Below the pieces are notes generated by a model. The model did no database searches. It was given only the letters and a program-made list of their open reading frames with translations, and was not told where the DNA came from. The translations under genes and the position numbers were made by a program. Below, one piece after another: positions 1 through 9,091 of a DNA stretch of 64,000 nucleotides. Within the stretch, counting starts at the first letter, position 1. The number at the start of each line of letters is the position of its first letter. The stretch comes from Acidobacteriota bacterium (GTDB taxonomy: Bacteria; Acidobacteriota; Vicinamibacteria; Vicinamibacterales; UBA2999), in NCBI GenBank assembly GCA_016871195.1, contig VFZN01000004.1, positions 124,001 to 188,000 of the forward strand, given 5' to 3'.

Positions 1-612
1 CCCTTCGCCAATCTGCCCGACAAGAAAATCGTCAACAACAGCATCACCTACAAGGCCGCCAGCAAGTCGTTCGGCCTGGCCGCGCACAAGACGGCGTGGT
101 TCCACTCGACCAACCCCGAGCTGCTCGCCAAGGTGCGCGTCCATCATCGCGCCGAAATGAACACGCTCGGCATCGTGGCCAACCAGGCCGCCTACGCGGG
201 CGGTGAAGAGTGGCTGCGGCAGTGCGTCAACTACATCGATGGCAACCACGACTTCGCGGTGGACTACATCAAGAAGAACCTGCCGCTGGTGAAGGCCTAC
301 AAGGCCGAGGGCACCTACCTGATGTGGCTCGACATGACCGGCCTCGCCGAGAAGATCGACGCCAAGGGTCGCGCCGACAAGTTCAACCGCGAGAAGGCGG
401 CGAATGTGGCCGCGCGCAAGCCGGAGCAGATGATCGAAGAGTGGCTGGTGCGCAACGCCAAGGTGCACCTGAACTCGGGGGCGTCCTACGGCAAGGGCAG
501 CGACAACCACATGCGCATGAACATCGCCACCTCGCGCAAGACGCTCGAGAAGGCCCTGTCAAACATGGCGAGCGCCATGCGCGCCGGTACGACCTCGATG
601 GCGCAGGGCTGA
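1..612 (+). CDS. PLP-dependent class I/II aminotransferase, C-terminal part (PatB/MalY-like)
   Basis: The reading frame is open from base 1, so the gene starts before the window; about 203 C-terminal residues are visible. Translation from base 1 gives the motif AASKSFGLAAHKTAW, where Lys22 of the visible part sits where fold-type I PLP enzymes carry the Schiff-base lysine. The spacing and the following YLMWLDMTGL and MRMNIA segments fit the MalY/PatB branch (cystathionine beta-lyase-like C-S lyases) or a related aminotransferase. The family assignment is good; the substrate cannot be told from this fragment. A strong intrinsic terminator follows 31 bases after the stop, so this is the last gene of its transcription unit. 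Confidence 0.85.
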   Translation, partial: PFANLPDKKIVNNSITYKAASKSFGLAAHKTAWFHSTNPELLAKVRVHHRAEMNTLGIVANQAAYAGGEEWLRQCVNYIDGNHDFAVDYIKKNLPLVKAYKAEGTYLMWLDMTGLAEKIDAKGRADKFNREKAANVAARKPEQMIEEWLVRNAKVHLNSGASYGKGSDNHMRMNIATSRKTLEKALSNMASAMRAGTTSMAQG

Positions 613-643
613 TTCAGCCTCGCGGTCACCTCACGCACTGACG

Positions 644-685
644 ACGGGGTGGAACCCTTCTCGGGTTCCACCCCGTCTCTTCTTG
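644..685 (+). terminator. Rho-independent terminator after the aminotransferase gene
   Basis: A perfect 14-bp stem (acggggtggaaccc at 644-657 with its complement at 663-676) closes a 5-base loop. It is followed by the T-rich run ctcttcttgt. This is one of only two hairpins in the window with a clear T-tract. Confidence 0.88.
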
Positions 686-691
686 TACGGC

Positions 692-1960
692 ATGGCGCGC
701 ATCCTCATCCCGACGTTTGGCTCGTTCGGCGACGTCAATCCGTACATCGCGCTGGGCCTCGAGCTGCAGCGCCGCCGACACACACCGGTGCTGGCCATGC
801 CCGCGATTTTCCGCGAGGCGGTGGAAGCCACGGGGCTGGCATTCGCCCCCGTCAGGCCCGACCTCAATCCTGACGACACCGCCTTTGCCCGGCGGCTGCT
901 CGACCCCTATCGCGGCACCGAGGTGCTGTTCCGCGAACTGCTGATGCCGGCCCTGCCTGCGGCCTTCGATGACCTGTGGGCGGTGTCGGCTGATGCCGAC
1001 CTGTTCGTCACGCATCCGGCGGCCCTGGCGGGTCCGCTCGTCGCCGATGCGCGCCGGGTGCCCTGGCTGTCGACGGTGCTCGCGCCCATTTCGTTCTTTT
1101 CCCCGCGTGATCCGATGGTGCCGCCGCAGGTACCGTTCCTCTTTCCCCTGCTGACCCGTTCGCCGCTCGCGAGCCGGGTGTTCTACGCCACCGCCAGTGC
1201 ACTCACTTCGTGGTGGAGCCGACCGGTCCGCACGCTGCGCCGGGCGAAAGGGCTACCCGACCGGGGAAATCCGGTGATGCAGGGGCAGCATTCGCCCTGG
1301 GGTGTGCTGGCGATGTTTTCGGCCGCCCTGGCACCGCCACCCGAGGCCTGGCCCGCACACACCACCGTGACCGGCGCGGCACGCTACAACGCGCCGGCTG
1401 CAGCCGGGACAGACGAGGCGCTTGCGAGATTTCTGCGCGAGGGCGAGGCTCCGGTGGTGTTCACGCTGGGCACGGCCGCTGTCGAGCTGCCTGGCGACTT
1501 TCACGAGGTCAGTGCCGCCGCCGTCGAGCGACTCGGGTGCCGGGCGGTGTTGATGGTCGGCAGACATGCCCATCACCGGCCGGCCGGTGTCAGCGCCCGG
1601 GTGCTGGTCGTCGACAGTGCGCCGCATGCTGCGCTGTTTCCGCAGGCGTCCGCGGTCGTGCACCAGGGTGGGGCTGGAACGCTGCATCAGGCCCTGGCCG
1701 CAGGCGTGCCCTCTCTGGTCGTGCCGCACGCGCATGACCAGGCCGATAATGCGGCGCGTCTGCAGCGGCTGGGCGTCGCCCGTGTGCTCACACGGCGGCA
1801 CTACACCGTAGAACGCGTCGCCGAGACGCTGCATCAGATGCTGCACGATACGGCGCTGCGGGCCAGAGCCACGGCGATGGGAGCCCGTGTCGCATCCGAA
1901 GACGGGGCGGCGGCGGCTGCCGATGTGATTGAGCGGGTGCTGCGGAACCAGCAGCGCTGA
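692..1960 (+). CDS. Glycosyltransferase, GT1/GT28 UDP-glycosyltransferase-like (MGT family)
   Basis: This 422-aa protein has the two-domain GT-B layout. The N-terminus MARILIPTFGSFGDVNPYIA is the typical acceptor-domain start of sterol/macrolide-type glycosyltransferases, with the G-x-x-G-D-x-x-P element. The C-terminal nucleotide-sugar site is the HQGGAGTLHQALAAGVPSL segment, followed by PHAHDQADNAARL. I chose ATG 692 because the conserved N-terminus begins there. A TTG at 683 is in frame but lies in the T-tract of the preceding terminator. No Shine-Dalgarno is visible before 692, so initiation is unusual. The acceptor is unknown. Its stop is 75 bases before the convergent DUF1028 gene, with a hairpin between them. 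Confidence 0.85.
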   Translation: MARILIPTFGSFGDVNPYIALGLELQRRRHTPVLAMPAIFREAVEATGLAFAPVRPDLNPDDTAFARRLLDPYRGTEVLFRELLMPALPAAFDDLWAVSADADLFVTHPAALAGPLVADARRVPWLSTVLAPISFFSPRDPMVPPQVPFLFPLLTRSPLASRVFYATASALTSWWSRPVRTLRRAKGLPDRGNPVMQGQHSPWGVLAMFSAALAPPPEAWPAHTTVTGAARYNAPAAAGTDEALARFLREGEAPVVFTLGTAAVELPGDFHEVSAAAVERLGCRAVLMVGRHAHHRPAGVSARVLVVDSAPHAALFPQASAVVHQGGAGTLHQALAAGVPSLVVPHAHDQADNAARLQRLGVARVLTRRHYTVERVAETLHQMLHDTALRARATAMGARVASEDGAAAAADVIERVLRNQQR

Positions 1961-1980
1961 CGGGCTGACAGTGCCATTCA

Positions 1981-2012
1981 CCGCTGCGGTGGCCTGGCGG
2001 CCGCCGCAGCGG
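1981..2012. terminator. Hairpin between convergent genes
   Basis: Nine perfect pairs (ccgctgcgg 1981-1989 with 2004-2012) continue through a T-G pair and ggcc/ggcc to a TGGC tetraloop, about 14 pairs in all. There is no T-tract on either strand. The position between two gene ends suggests a bidirectional transcript end or 3' stabiliser. Confidence 0.5.
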
Positions 2013-2035
2013 ATTCTGGATGACGGGTGCTGTGC

Positions 2036-2926
2036 CTACTTGGGCACGTACAGCGTCGGCGGCGGGGCCGGCAGGCGCGGGGCGCCGGCACGAATCCAGT
2101 TGTCGTAGCGCATCCGCAGGGTCTTGACCGGATTCCCGCTCTCGCCCTGCTTGATGTTGTCGTCGGTCACGCTGATATAGGCGTAGTACTGCCCGTCGTT
2201 GTGCGTCTTGCCGAGCACATCGCCCTTCTCGGCGATGGTGATATAGGCGACATGCGATGTCTTGTTGTCGCACGGCACAAACTCTGTCGGGTTCGCGCCG
2301 CAGTTGCAGCGGTGATCCCCGCCGTATTCGTCTGCGGCTTCCATCGCCGCCATCACGCGGTCAGCCATGGTGCCCTTCGCGCGCGTGAAGGCCAGCGCCG
2401 CCATCGTCATCACCTGATCACCGAGCAGCGTGTTGCCCTGCACCTGATAGTAGATGTCACCGACCTGGCCGCCCCAGTAGAGTGACGACTGCGAGTTGCC
2501 CGTGCCATTGAAGCCGGCGCGGTTGTTCCGGTTCGTGACCGTGCCGCCGTTCGGCATGGCGACGATGCCGAACTGGCGGCGTTCGATGTTGGGATCCTTC
2601 TTCAGCAGTTCGATGATCTGCGCGGGAGGCGTGCCCTTGCGCAGTTCGTTGTAGACCAGCATCTGGTTTTCACGGGTGTTGTCGACGCCGGCCTGGCAGG
2701 CGGCAATGCCGACGCCGGGAATGATGACGGCCTGCACATCCATCAGATCGCGTGCGGCGTTGGGCTGCCGCGCCGGGAATCCCGACTGCCGCACGCAGGT
2801 GGCCGAGGCAATGATGACCTGGCCGGTGCGTGAATCGAGGGCGATCACAGACCAGGTGGCAAATGCCGGCACCACCGAGGCGGCCAGCAGGGAGAGGGTG
2901 AGGAGCAGAAGTCGCATGGCGCTCAT
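2036..2926 (-). CDS. DUF1028 family secreted protein
   Basis: A 296-aa protein. It begins with a signal peptide (MSAMRLLLLTLSLLAASVVPAFA) that should be cut just before ATWSVIALD. The mature N-terminus ATWSVIALDSRTGQVIIASA, the internal GVGIAACQAGVDN and the following GTPPAQIIELLKKDP region are characteristic of DUF1028, an Ntn-hydrolase-like family whose substrate I do not know. A cysteine-rich patch, HRCNCGANPTEFVPC, lies near residue 220. ATG codons at 2926 and 2917 both give a good signal peptide; the longer upstream extension does not look like coding sequence. The gene is divergent from the TonB receptor gene, with about 135 bases for both promoters. Confidence 0.82.
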   Translation of the reverse strand: MSAMRLLLLTLSLLAASVVPAFATWSVIALDSRTGQVIIASATCVRQSGFPARQPNAARDLMDVQAVIIPGVGIAACQAGVDNTRENQMLVYNELRKGTPPAQIIELLKKDPNIERRQFGIVAMPNGGTVTNRNNRAGFNGTGNSQSSLYWGGQVGDIYYQVQGNTLLGDQVMTMAALAFTRAKGTMADRVMAAMEAADEYGGDHRCNCGANPTEFVPCDNKTSHVAYITIAEKGDVLGKTHNDGQYYAYISVTDDNIKQGESGNPVKTLRMRYDNWIRAGAPRLPAPPPTLYVPK

Positions 2927-3061
2927 TCTATGCGCGACGGGCAGTCGTGAGGGAGCGAGAAAATCAGGGCTTAACATTCACGTAAATAGAAGTGGTGCTT
3001 ATATCGCGTACACTCCCGCATCCCGCGTCGCGCAGTGTCGCCCCGGGGCAGGAGGTACTTC

Positions 3062-5899
3062 GTGAAGACGCATGCATGGATGAGTTTTCTGGGCGGTCTG
3101 GTGCTGGCGGCAGGCATCGCAACATCGGCCTGGGCACAGGGGACGACCGGCACCATCACCGGACGTGTGCTCGACGGCAGCGGCGGACTGCTGCCCGGCG
3201 CGACGGTCGCCATCAGCAGTCCGGCCATGATTGGCGGCCCCCGCGAGGCCGTGACCGATGGGCTCGGCACCTATCGCTTCACGGCTGTGCCTCCAGGGTC
3301 CTATCGGGTGGTCTTCTCGCTGCCCGGCTTCCAGACACTGACGGTGGAAGGCGTTACGCTGCTGGCTGGCGCGACGATGACCGTCAACGGACCGCTGCAG
3401 CTCGACAGTGTCTCCGAGTCGATTACCGTGACCAGCACCACGCCGACCATTGACCTGCAGGCCACGACGGTGGGCGTCAACTGGAGCGAGCAGCAGATGG
3501 AAGACCTGCCTTATGGCCGCGGCATCCGTGGACTGGCGCGCCTCGTACCCGGGCTGGCTCCGACGCAGTTCGACGTGGGCGGCAACACGGTCGGCGGATC
3601 GACGACGACCGGTGCGCGCTCCTACGGACGCGCCGGCGGCGAGCTCATCAAGTTCGACGGTGTCGTGTGGGATCAGTTCTTCGGCGACTACAACACCTAC
3701 GATCAGATTCAGGTGTCGGCCGCCGCGCGCAGCGCTGAAATGCAGAGCCCAGGCGTGTCGATGAGCTTTGTGGTCAAGTCGGGCAGCAACGCCTTCCGCG
3801 GCAACTATCTCGGGGCCTGGCAGGACGGCAACTGGCAGGGCAGCAACGTCACGCAGAGCCTGCGCGATCAGGGCTTCGACCCGGGCAACAACAAGTTCAC
3901 CCGCTACAATGACGCCAGCGTCGATCTCGGCGGACCGATCGTCCGCGATCGCCTCTGGTTCTATGCAGCCTACGGCTACAACTATTCCGGGCTGCTGATT
4001 CCCGGGTTCATCTCGCAGAAGACCGGCGAGCAGGTCGAGTTCTTCACCCGGCTCGACAATCCCACGCTCAAGCTGACCTACCAGGCGTCACGCAACAACA
4101 AGTTCGAGCTGACGCAGCAGTTCAACCGCAAGTGGCAGCCCTATCGCACGGCCAGTCGCTTTGTGCCGCTCGAGGCCACGCAGAACCAGATTGCCTGGAC
4201 GGCGATTGGCCCGGCGCTCAAGTTCACGCGCATCATGAGCCAGAGCATGACACTCGACCTCAGTGTCAACCGCTCGGGCTACTGGTGGCCCGACAAGGCC
4301 TGGACCGACGATGTGCGCAAGACCGATCTGACAACGACGCAGACGAGCGGTGCCTTCCTCGAGCTGAAACGCAAGCCGGCACGCTACGGATACAACGGGA
4401 CACTGTCGTGGTATCGCGCCATCGGCAGCACCAACCACGAAATCAAGACCGGGTTCCTCGGCTACCACAACACGAACTTCGTCGAGACCTACGGGTATCC
4501 CAACCAGCAGATCTATCGTTATCGCAGCCTGCCGGGCGACACCGACCTCTTCCTGCGTCCCGACTCGGTGCAGGTCTTCGAGTATCCGAACAACACCAAC
4601 GCGGGCGTGCTCTACAACTCGGGCTACATCAACGACAGCATGAGCCTCACGCGCAAGCTCACGGTCAACGTCGGGGTGCGCTACGACCGGTACTCGTCGT
4701 GGCTGCCCGAGCAGGGCAATCCGGGCACCGGGCCCTATGCGACGCAGCGCATCTATTCCGAGAACCGCGACTTCCCGACCTATACGGCGTGGTCGCCACG
4801 CATATCGACGGTGTACGACCTCACCGGCACCGGGCGGGTGGCACTCAAGGCCAGCTATGGGCGCTATGCGGCGGCCGGGTCCGGCATCACGGCGGCGTCG
4901 GGGCCGGTGGCGGGGCAGATCAATCCTGCGGCGACGCTGGTGTCGACCTACAACCGCTGGGACGGACGCATCCCCTACACACCTGTGCCTGGCGACCTGG
5001 CGTCGGTCACGGGTGCCACGCGAGACAGCCGCTTCGACCCGAACCTGAAGGGCGAATACATGGACGAGTGGACCGCCGGCGTCGACCTCGGCCTGCGCCG
5101 CGATACCGTGGTGCGCTTCAACCTCGTCCGCAAGTACGACTTCCGCGGATACAAGGAACTCAATCTGGCGCAACCGTTCGAAGCCTTCACCGACTTCCGC
5201 ACCGGCGTCGATCCGGGGCGCGATAACGTCACCGGCACTGCTGATGATGGTGTCGTGCAGGTGTGGTCGGTGCCGCGCACGTATCCCACATTCGGGCAGA
5301 TCAAGACCCTCTGGGTCAACACGGTGGGCGACGAAGGCAACGATCGCTACACGGCGCTCGAGGCCACGCTCAACAAGCAGTACGCCGATGGCTGGTCGTT
5401 CATGGCGTCGTATGTGTGGGACCGGCGTATCGTGCGCAACATCGAACCGCGCACGCCGAACGAAGCCGCCTACAACTGGCAACTGCCCGAGCGTTACCAG
5501 AGCGTGCGGCTCAATGGCACGTATGAACTGCCGTGGAAGCTAATGATCGCCGCGACATTTACCGGGCAGGAAGGCGAGTATTACAACCGCATCGTGCAGG
5601 TGCGTGACGCGCTGAATACGCTGGTGAATGTCGTGGTGGAAGGGCAGGCGGGACGCTATGACTGGGTCAAGCTGGCCGATGCCCGGCTGTCGAAGACGTT
5701 CTCGTGGGGCAAGTCGCAGTCGCTCGAGGCGTTTGTCGACGTGTTCAACCTCACCAACTCGAGCGTGGTCCTGCGCCGGGTGACCACCAACGGGCCCAAC
5801 TACTTTAAGCCCCTGTCGACCGGGGGCATCGATGCCGCGTCGGCCAATCCCATTCCGGCCGCCCGCGTGTTCCGCGCCAGTCTTCGCTACCGCTTCTAG
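3062..5899 (+). CDS. TonB-dependent receptor with N-terminal carboxypeptidase-regulatory-like domain (Oar-like)
   Basis: This 945-aa outer-membrane protein starts with a signal peptide (MKTHAWMSFLGGLVLAAGIA...AWAQ). A beta-sandwich of the carboxypeptidase regulatory type follows (TGTITGRVLDGSGGLLPGAT, about residues 28-110), then a plug region and a long beta-barrel ending in FRASLRYRF, with the terminal Phe expected for outer-membrane insertion. GTG 3062 is chosen because AGGAGG lies 6 bases before it (3050-3055); an in-frame GTG at 3035 lacks a site. Such receptors are abundant in Acidobacteriota and usually import large or rare substrates using TonB energy. The cargo cannot be read from the sequence. 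An intrinsic terminator follows directly. Confidence 0.93.
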   Translation: MKTHAWMSFLGGLVLAAGIATSAWAQGTTGTITGRVLDGSGGLLPGATVAISSPAMIGGPREAVTDGLGTYRFTAVPPGSYRVVFSLPGFQTLTVEGVTLLAGATMTVNGPLQLDSVSESITVTSTTPTIDLQATTVGVNWSEQQMEDLPYGRGIRGLARLVPGLAPTQFDVGGNTVGGSTTTGARSYGRAGGELIKFDGVVWDQFFGDYNTYDQIQVSAAARSAEMQSPGVSMSFVVKSGSNAFRGNYLGAWQDGNWQGSNVTQSLRDQGFDPGNNKFTRYNDASVDLGGPIVRDRLWFYAAYGYNYSGLLIPGFISQKTGEQVEFFTRLDNPTLKLTYQASRNNKFELTQQFNRKWQPYRTASRFVPLEATQNQIAWTAIGPALKFTRIMSQSMTLDLSVNRSGYWWPDKAWTDDVRKTDLTTTQTSGAFLELKRKPARYGYNGTLSWYRAIGSTNHEIKTGFLGYHNTNFVETYGYPNQQIYRYRSLPGDTDLFLRPDSVQVFEYPNNTNAGVLYNSGYINDSMSLTRKLTVNVGVRYDRYSSWLPEQGNPGTGPYATQRIYSENRDFPTYTAWSPRISTVYDLTGTGRVALKASYGRYAAAGSGITAASGPVAGQINPAATLVSTYNRWDGRIPYTPVPGDLASVTGATRDSRFDPNLKGEYMDEWTAGVDLGLRRDTVVRFNLVRKYDFRGYKELNLAQPFEAFTDFRTGVDPGRDNVTGTADDGVVQVWSVPRTYPTFGQIKTLWVNTVGDEGNDRYTALEATLNKQYADGWSFMASYVWDRRIVRNIEPRTPNEAAYNWQLPERYQSVRLNGTYELPWKLMIAATFTGQEGEYYNRIVQVRDALNTLVNVVVEGQAGRYDWVKLADARLSKTFSWGKSQSLEAFVDVFNLTNSSVVLRRVTTNGPNYFKPLSTGGIDAASANPIPAARVFRASLRYRF

Positions 5900-5908
5900 C
5901 CACCATAT

Positions 5909-5948
5909 CGGCCGGCGTGTCCCCCGCATGGCACGTCGGCCGTTTTTG
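5909..5948 (+). terminator. Rho-independent terminator after the TonB receptor gene
   Basis: An 11-bp stem (5909-5919 with 5932-5942, one G-T pair) closes a 12-base loop and is followed directly by TTTTT. It starts 10 bases after the stop codon. Confidence 0.88.
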
Positions 5949-6001
5949 TCTCCGGCGGTGCTAAGCTCTCAGGGATTCCGTCGTCGGGACGGACCCTGAC
6001 C

Positions 6002-6502
6002 ATGTACCCGCCATCGCCCTCCGCTCCGTTATTCGACCCGGCTGACGGCCCGGTCGCTGCCCAGGCAGAGGACGGCTCGCTCACGCCCATCTACGGCAAG
6101 CGCGTCATCATCATCGGTGGAGGCGCACAGGTGGGGCAGGTGGCCATCGGCGCCATCAGCGAAGCCGACCGCCACAACATCCGCGGTGAACGCATCTCGG
6201 TCGATACCATTCCCCTCGTCGGGGAACAGGCCATTGCCGACGCCGTGCGCGCCGTCGCCCGTCTGCCCCGCGCGGCGATTCTCGTGCTGGCCGGGTCGAT
6301 CATGGGGGGGCAGATCACCGAGGCGGTGACCGACCTGCAGGCGCACGGCATTCGCGTGATTGCCCTCAACATGGTCGGCGGTGTGCGGAAGGTGGCCGAT
6401 CTGGTGGTGTCGGATCCGGTTCAGGCGGGTGTGATGGCGGTGATGGCGATTGCCGACACCGCCCGGTTCGATCTGGCGCGGCAGCAGGGGCGCGCCTACT
6501 GA
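6002..6502 (+). CDS. Conserved Gly-rich Rossmann-like protein of unknown function
   Basis: A 166-aa soluble protein without signal peptide or membrane segment. After a variable N-terminal tail it has a beta-strand plus glycine loop ([18 protein letters not shown]) and then a striking polar block, [17 protein letters not shown], that looks like an active or binding site. Later come [16 protein letters not shown] and [20 protein letters not shown]. It resembles, from memory only, a family best known from methanogenic archaea (DUF5612-type). I cannot verify that and assign no function. It stands alone: a terminator lies upstream and the next gene has its own ribosome-binding site 48 bases downstream. 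Confidence 0.75.
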   Translation: MYPPSPSAPLFDPADGPVAAQAEDGSLTPIYGKRVIIIGGGAQVGQVAIGAISEADRHNIRGERISVDTIPLVGEQAIADAVRAVARLPRAAILVLAGSIMGGQITEAVTDLQAHGIRVIALNMVGGVRKVADLVVSDPVQAGVMAVMAIADTARFDLARQQGRAY

Positions 6503-6550
6503 CGATGAGGGGCGGGCCCGGTGGCCGGCCCCGTTCACAAGGAGCAGCAC

Positions 6551-8419
6551 ATGACAATGACTCGCGTGACGTGGGGCGTGACGGTGGCCGCGGTCCTGGC
6601 CGGCGGTCTGGGTGTGGCGGCGCAGCAGGCCTCGACGACCGACCCCCGGGTGGGACTCAAGGCCGGGCTGACCGATGCCGGGGTCGCCGCACTGCACATG
6701 GAACTGGTGGCCAATCTGCCCAAGCCCGAGGGCTTCTTCGACCCCGAGGCACCCGCAGGGTCGCCCATCGAGCCCGAACGGGCGCCGGGCGCACCGCCGC
6801 CGCCCCCGCCAGCTCCTGGCACCCCCCCGCCTCCGCCACCACGTGGCAGTGGCTTCACGAATTCCGATCTGGCCTTCTTCGGCACCAATGCCGTCGTGGG
6901 CAACTACCACGGCTACAACATCTATGACGTCGAGAACGCGCGCCGCCCGCGCCTGCTGACGTCGGTCGTCTGCCCGGGCGGCCAGGGCGATGTGTCGGTG
7001 TGGGGTCACCTGCTGTTCATGTCGGTCGAGCAGACGCGCGGACGGCTCGACTGCGGCCTGCAGGGCATCGAGGGCACCGTCTCGGCCGAGCGCTTCCGCG
7101 GCGTGCGCATCTTCGATATCTCCGACATCCGCAAGCCCCGTCAGGTGGCCGCGGTGCAGACCTGCCGTGGCTCGCACACCCATACGCTGGTGCCCGATCC
7201 GAAAAATCCGAGCCGGCTCTTCGTGTACGGCTCAGGCACGAGCAGCGTGCGCCCCGGTGAGGAACTGGACGGCTGCTCGGCCAAGGACGCCAAGGAGGAC
7301 CCGAACACGTCGCTCTTCAGCATCGACGTCATCGAGGTGCCCCTCGGCGCCCCCCAGAACGCGCGCATCGTCAACCGTCCGCGCATCTTCATGGATGAGA
7401 CGACGGGGAACATCGCCGGCCTCTGGCAGGGCGGCAACCACGGTGAGGGCACGCAGACCAGCCGCATGACCAACCAGTGCCATGACATCACGGTCTACAG
7501 CGAGATTGGCCTGGCGGCCGGGGCGTGCTCGGGCAACGGCATCCTGCTGGATATCAGCGACCCGCAGAACCCGAAGCGCCTCGACCATGTGATCGACAAG
7601 AGCTTTGCCTACTGGCACTCGGCGACATTCAATAACGATGGCACCAAGGTCGTCTTCACCGACGAGTGGGGCGGCGGGTCACGCCCGCGCTGCCGCGCGA
7701 CCGATCCACTTACCTGGGGTGCCGACGCCATCTTCGACATCGTCGACCGAAAGCTGGTGTTCAAGGGCTATTACAAGATGCCGGCGGCCCAGAGCGAGCA
7801 GGAAAACTGCGTGGCGCACAACGGGTCGCTGATCCCCGTGCCCGGCCGCGACATCATGGTGCAGTCGTGGTATCAGGGCGGTGTGTCGGTGTTCGATTTC
7901 ACCGACTCGGCGAAGCCCGTCGAGATTGCCTACTTTGACCGCGGTCCCATCGATGCGAAGAACCTTGTGTCGGGTGGCTACTGGTCGAGCTACTACTACA
8001 ACGGCTTTATCTACGGCGCCGAGATCGCCCGCGGCATCGACATCTTCCGGCTGCTGCCGAGCCAGTATCTGTCGCAAAACGAACTCGATGCGGCCGCGCT
8101 GGTGCGGTGGAACGAGTTCAATTCACAGAACCAGCCCAAGGTGAGCTGGCCCGCGTCGACGGTGGTGGCGCGTGCGTATCTCGACCAGCTGCGCCGGGGC
8201 ACGGCCGTCACTGCGGCGCGAGCCGATGCCATTGCGGCCACGATTCAGAAGCTCGACGGCGTGCGTGCGGGCGACCGCAGTGCCGCGCCGGTGCTGGGTG
8301 AGGTGACGACGCTGGCTGCAGCCCTCGAGAAGGACGCAGGAGCGCTGCAGGGACGCGATGCGCTGCGTCTGCGGGGCATCGCCGACTCGCTGCGCGGACG
8401 CGCGGCACAGCTGCGATAG
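6551..8419 (+). CDS. Secreted LVIVD-repeat beta-propeller protein
   Basis: A 622-aa protein with a signal peptide (MTMTRVTWGVTVAAVLAGG...AAQQ). A proline-rich linker with two runs of consecutive prolines lies near residues 78-100, and a propeller follows. Repeats such as YHGYNIYDVENARRPRLLTS, FRGVRIFDISDIRKPRQVAA and GGVSVFDFTDSAKPVEIAYF carry the LVIVD-type x-D-[IV]-x-x-P signature. Several Cys and His residues (SVVCPGG, CRGSHTHTL, NQCHDI) may bind metal or form disulfides. ATG 6551 is preferred: AAGGAG at 6539-6544 lies 6 bases upstream, whereas the longer frame back to 6521 has no site. Function is unknown; the family is common in secretomes of environmental bacteria. Confidence 0.85.
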   Translation: MTMTRVTWGVTVAAVLAGGLGVAAQQASTTDPRVGLKAGLTDAGVAALHMELVANLPKPEGFFDPEAPAGSPIEPERAPGAPPPPPPAPGTPPPPPPRGSGFTNSDLAFFGTNAVVGNYHGYNIYDVENARRPRLLTSVVCPGGQGDVSVWGHLLFMSVEQTRGRLDCGLQGIEGTVSAERFRGVRIFDISDIRKPRQVAAVQTCRGSHTHTLVPDPKNPSRLFVYGSGTSSVRPGEELDGCSAKDAKEDPNTSLFSIDVIEVPLGAPQNARIVNRPRIFMDETTGNIAGLWQGGNHGEGTQTSRMTNQCHDITVYSEIGLAAGACSGNGILLDISDPQNPKRLDHVIDKSFAYWHSATFNNDGTKVVFTDEWGGGSRPRCRATDPLTWGADAIFDIVDRKLVFKGYYKMPAAQSEQENCVAHNGSLIPVPGRDIMVQSWYQGGVSVFDFTDSAKPVEIAYFDRGPIDAKNLVSGGYWSSYYYNGFIYGAEIARGIDIFRLLPSQYLSQNELDAAALVRWNEFNSQNQPKVSWPASTVVARAYLDQLRRGTAVTAARADAIAATIQKLDGVRAGDRSAAPVLGEVTTLAAALEKDAGALQGRDALRLRGIADSLRGRAAQLR

Positions 8420-8451
8420 GCGCGTCGAACGACACGGCTATGTGAGGCGAT

Positions 8452-8483
8452 CGGCAGGGCCCCCGCCACGGGGGCTGCTGCCG
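8452..8483 (+). terminator. Hairpin downstream of the LVIVD gene
   Basis: Stem cggcag / gccccc (8452-8464) pairs with gggggc / ctgccg (8470-8483) around a 5-base loop with a small internal bulge. No T-tract follows. It could end the LVIVD transcript, or lie in a leader of the next gene, whose ribosome-binding site is at 8501-8506. Confidence 0.4.
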
Positions 8484-8511
8484 GGCCGCACTGCCTGCCG
8501 GAGGAGTCACG

Positions 8512-8931
8512 ATGCCGCGTCCGCGACTGACGGTGTCGACCCGTGCGTCACTCGTGGCCCTGTCGGCGCTCGCCCTGCTGGGTCTGGCGCACTGGATGCG
8601 CCCGCGCCACCTGGTGAGCGCAGAGCTGCTGGTCTACCTGCTGGGCGTGCTGCCGAACCTTGCGGCCGTGATTGCGATCACCTTTGTGCTGCTGGCGGGA
8701 TGGATCGACCAGCATCCCACGGCCTCGCCGGGCGACATGCGCCGCCGTTGCCGGGCCTTTGCGCTGTTCGCCACGGCGGGCCTCATCGTGTGGGAAGTGG
8801 GGCAACTGTTCAGCCGCTCCCTCCGCTTCGACTACCACGACATCGCGGCCACCCTTCTCGGTCTCGGCGCCTCGTGGACGCTGAATGCCTGGGTCATCCG
8901 TGGGGCACCGGGGCCACACACCACCCGATAG
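8512..8931 (+). CDS. Small integral membrane protein, possibly VanZ-like
   Basis: A 139-aa protein with about four hydrophobic segments: residues 10-27, 40-62, 82-100 and 113-130. A strong GAGGAG lies 5 bases before the ATG. The element RSLRFDYHDIAATLLGLGAS near the C-terminus resembles the Asp-x-x-Asp-x-x-Ala-x-x-x-Gly pattern of VanZ-like membrane proteins, but the match is weak. Without a search it is best called a hypothetical membrane protein. It lies between the LVIVD gene and the AlkD-like gene, on the same strand. Confidence 0.65.
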   Translation: MPRPRLTVSTRASLVALSALALLGLAHWMRPRHLVSAELLVYLLGVLPNLAAVIAITFVLLAGWIDQHPTASPGDMRRRCRAFALFATAGLIVWEVGQLFSRSLRFDYHDIAATLLGLGASWTLNAWVIRGAPGPHTTR

Positions 8932-8993
8932 GTGTGCCGTCGTCACGACGCCCGCGACCCGCCGCAGGTTGTGACCGGAGGACTGTCACCACC

Positions 8994-9068
8994 ATGATCG
9001 ACGCACTCGACACAGGCTCGCGGCATGTGCCACAGCACAGACACGCACCTTCTGGGAGCGCTACCTGA
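8994..9068 (+). other. Probable 5' coding segment of the AlkD-like gene, out of frame
   Basis: An ATG at 8994 has a good GGAGGA (8977-8982) 11 bases upstream and reads MIDALDTGSRHVPQHRHAP before a stop at 9066-9068. The homologous N-terminus of the next gene (TRTFWERYLRGAVPFRGVP) is encoded in the -1 frame from about 9041, where no ATG, GTG or TTG occurs between the stop at 8972 and GTG 9092. One missing or extra base between about 9030 and 9050 would join the two. Confidence 0.5.
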
Positions 9069-9091
9069 GGGGGGCTGTCCCGTTTCGCGGT

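Noticed and set aside
683-691. TTG 683 as the glycosyltransferase start
   Set aside because: It lies in the T-tract of the terminator and adds only Met-Tyr-Gly before the conserved N-terminus at ATG 692.
2971-3005. TTAACA as a -35 box for the TonB receptor gene
   Set aside because: The only -10-like element (TTATAT) is about 22 bases away, too far for a standard promoter.
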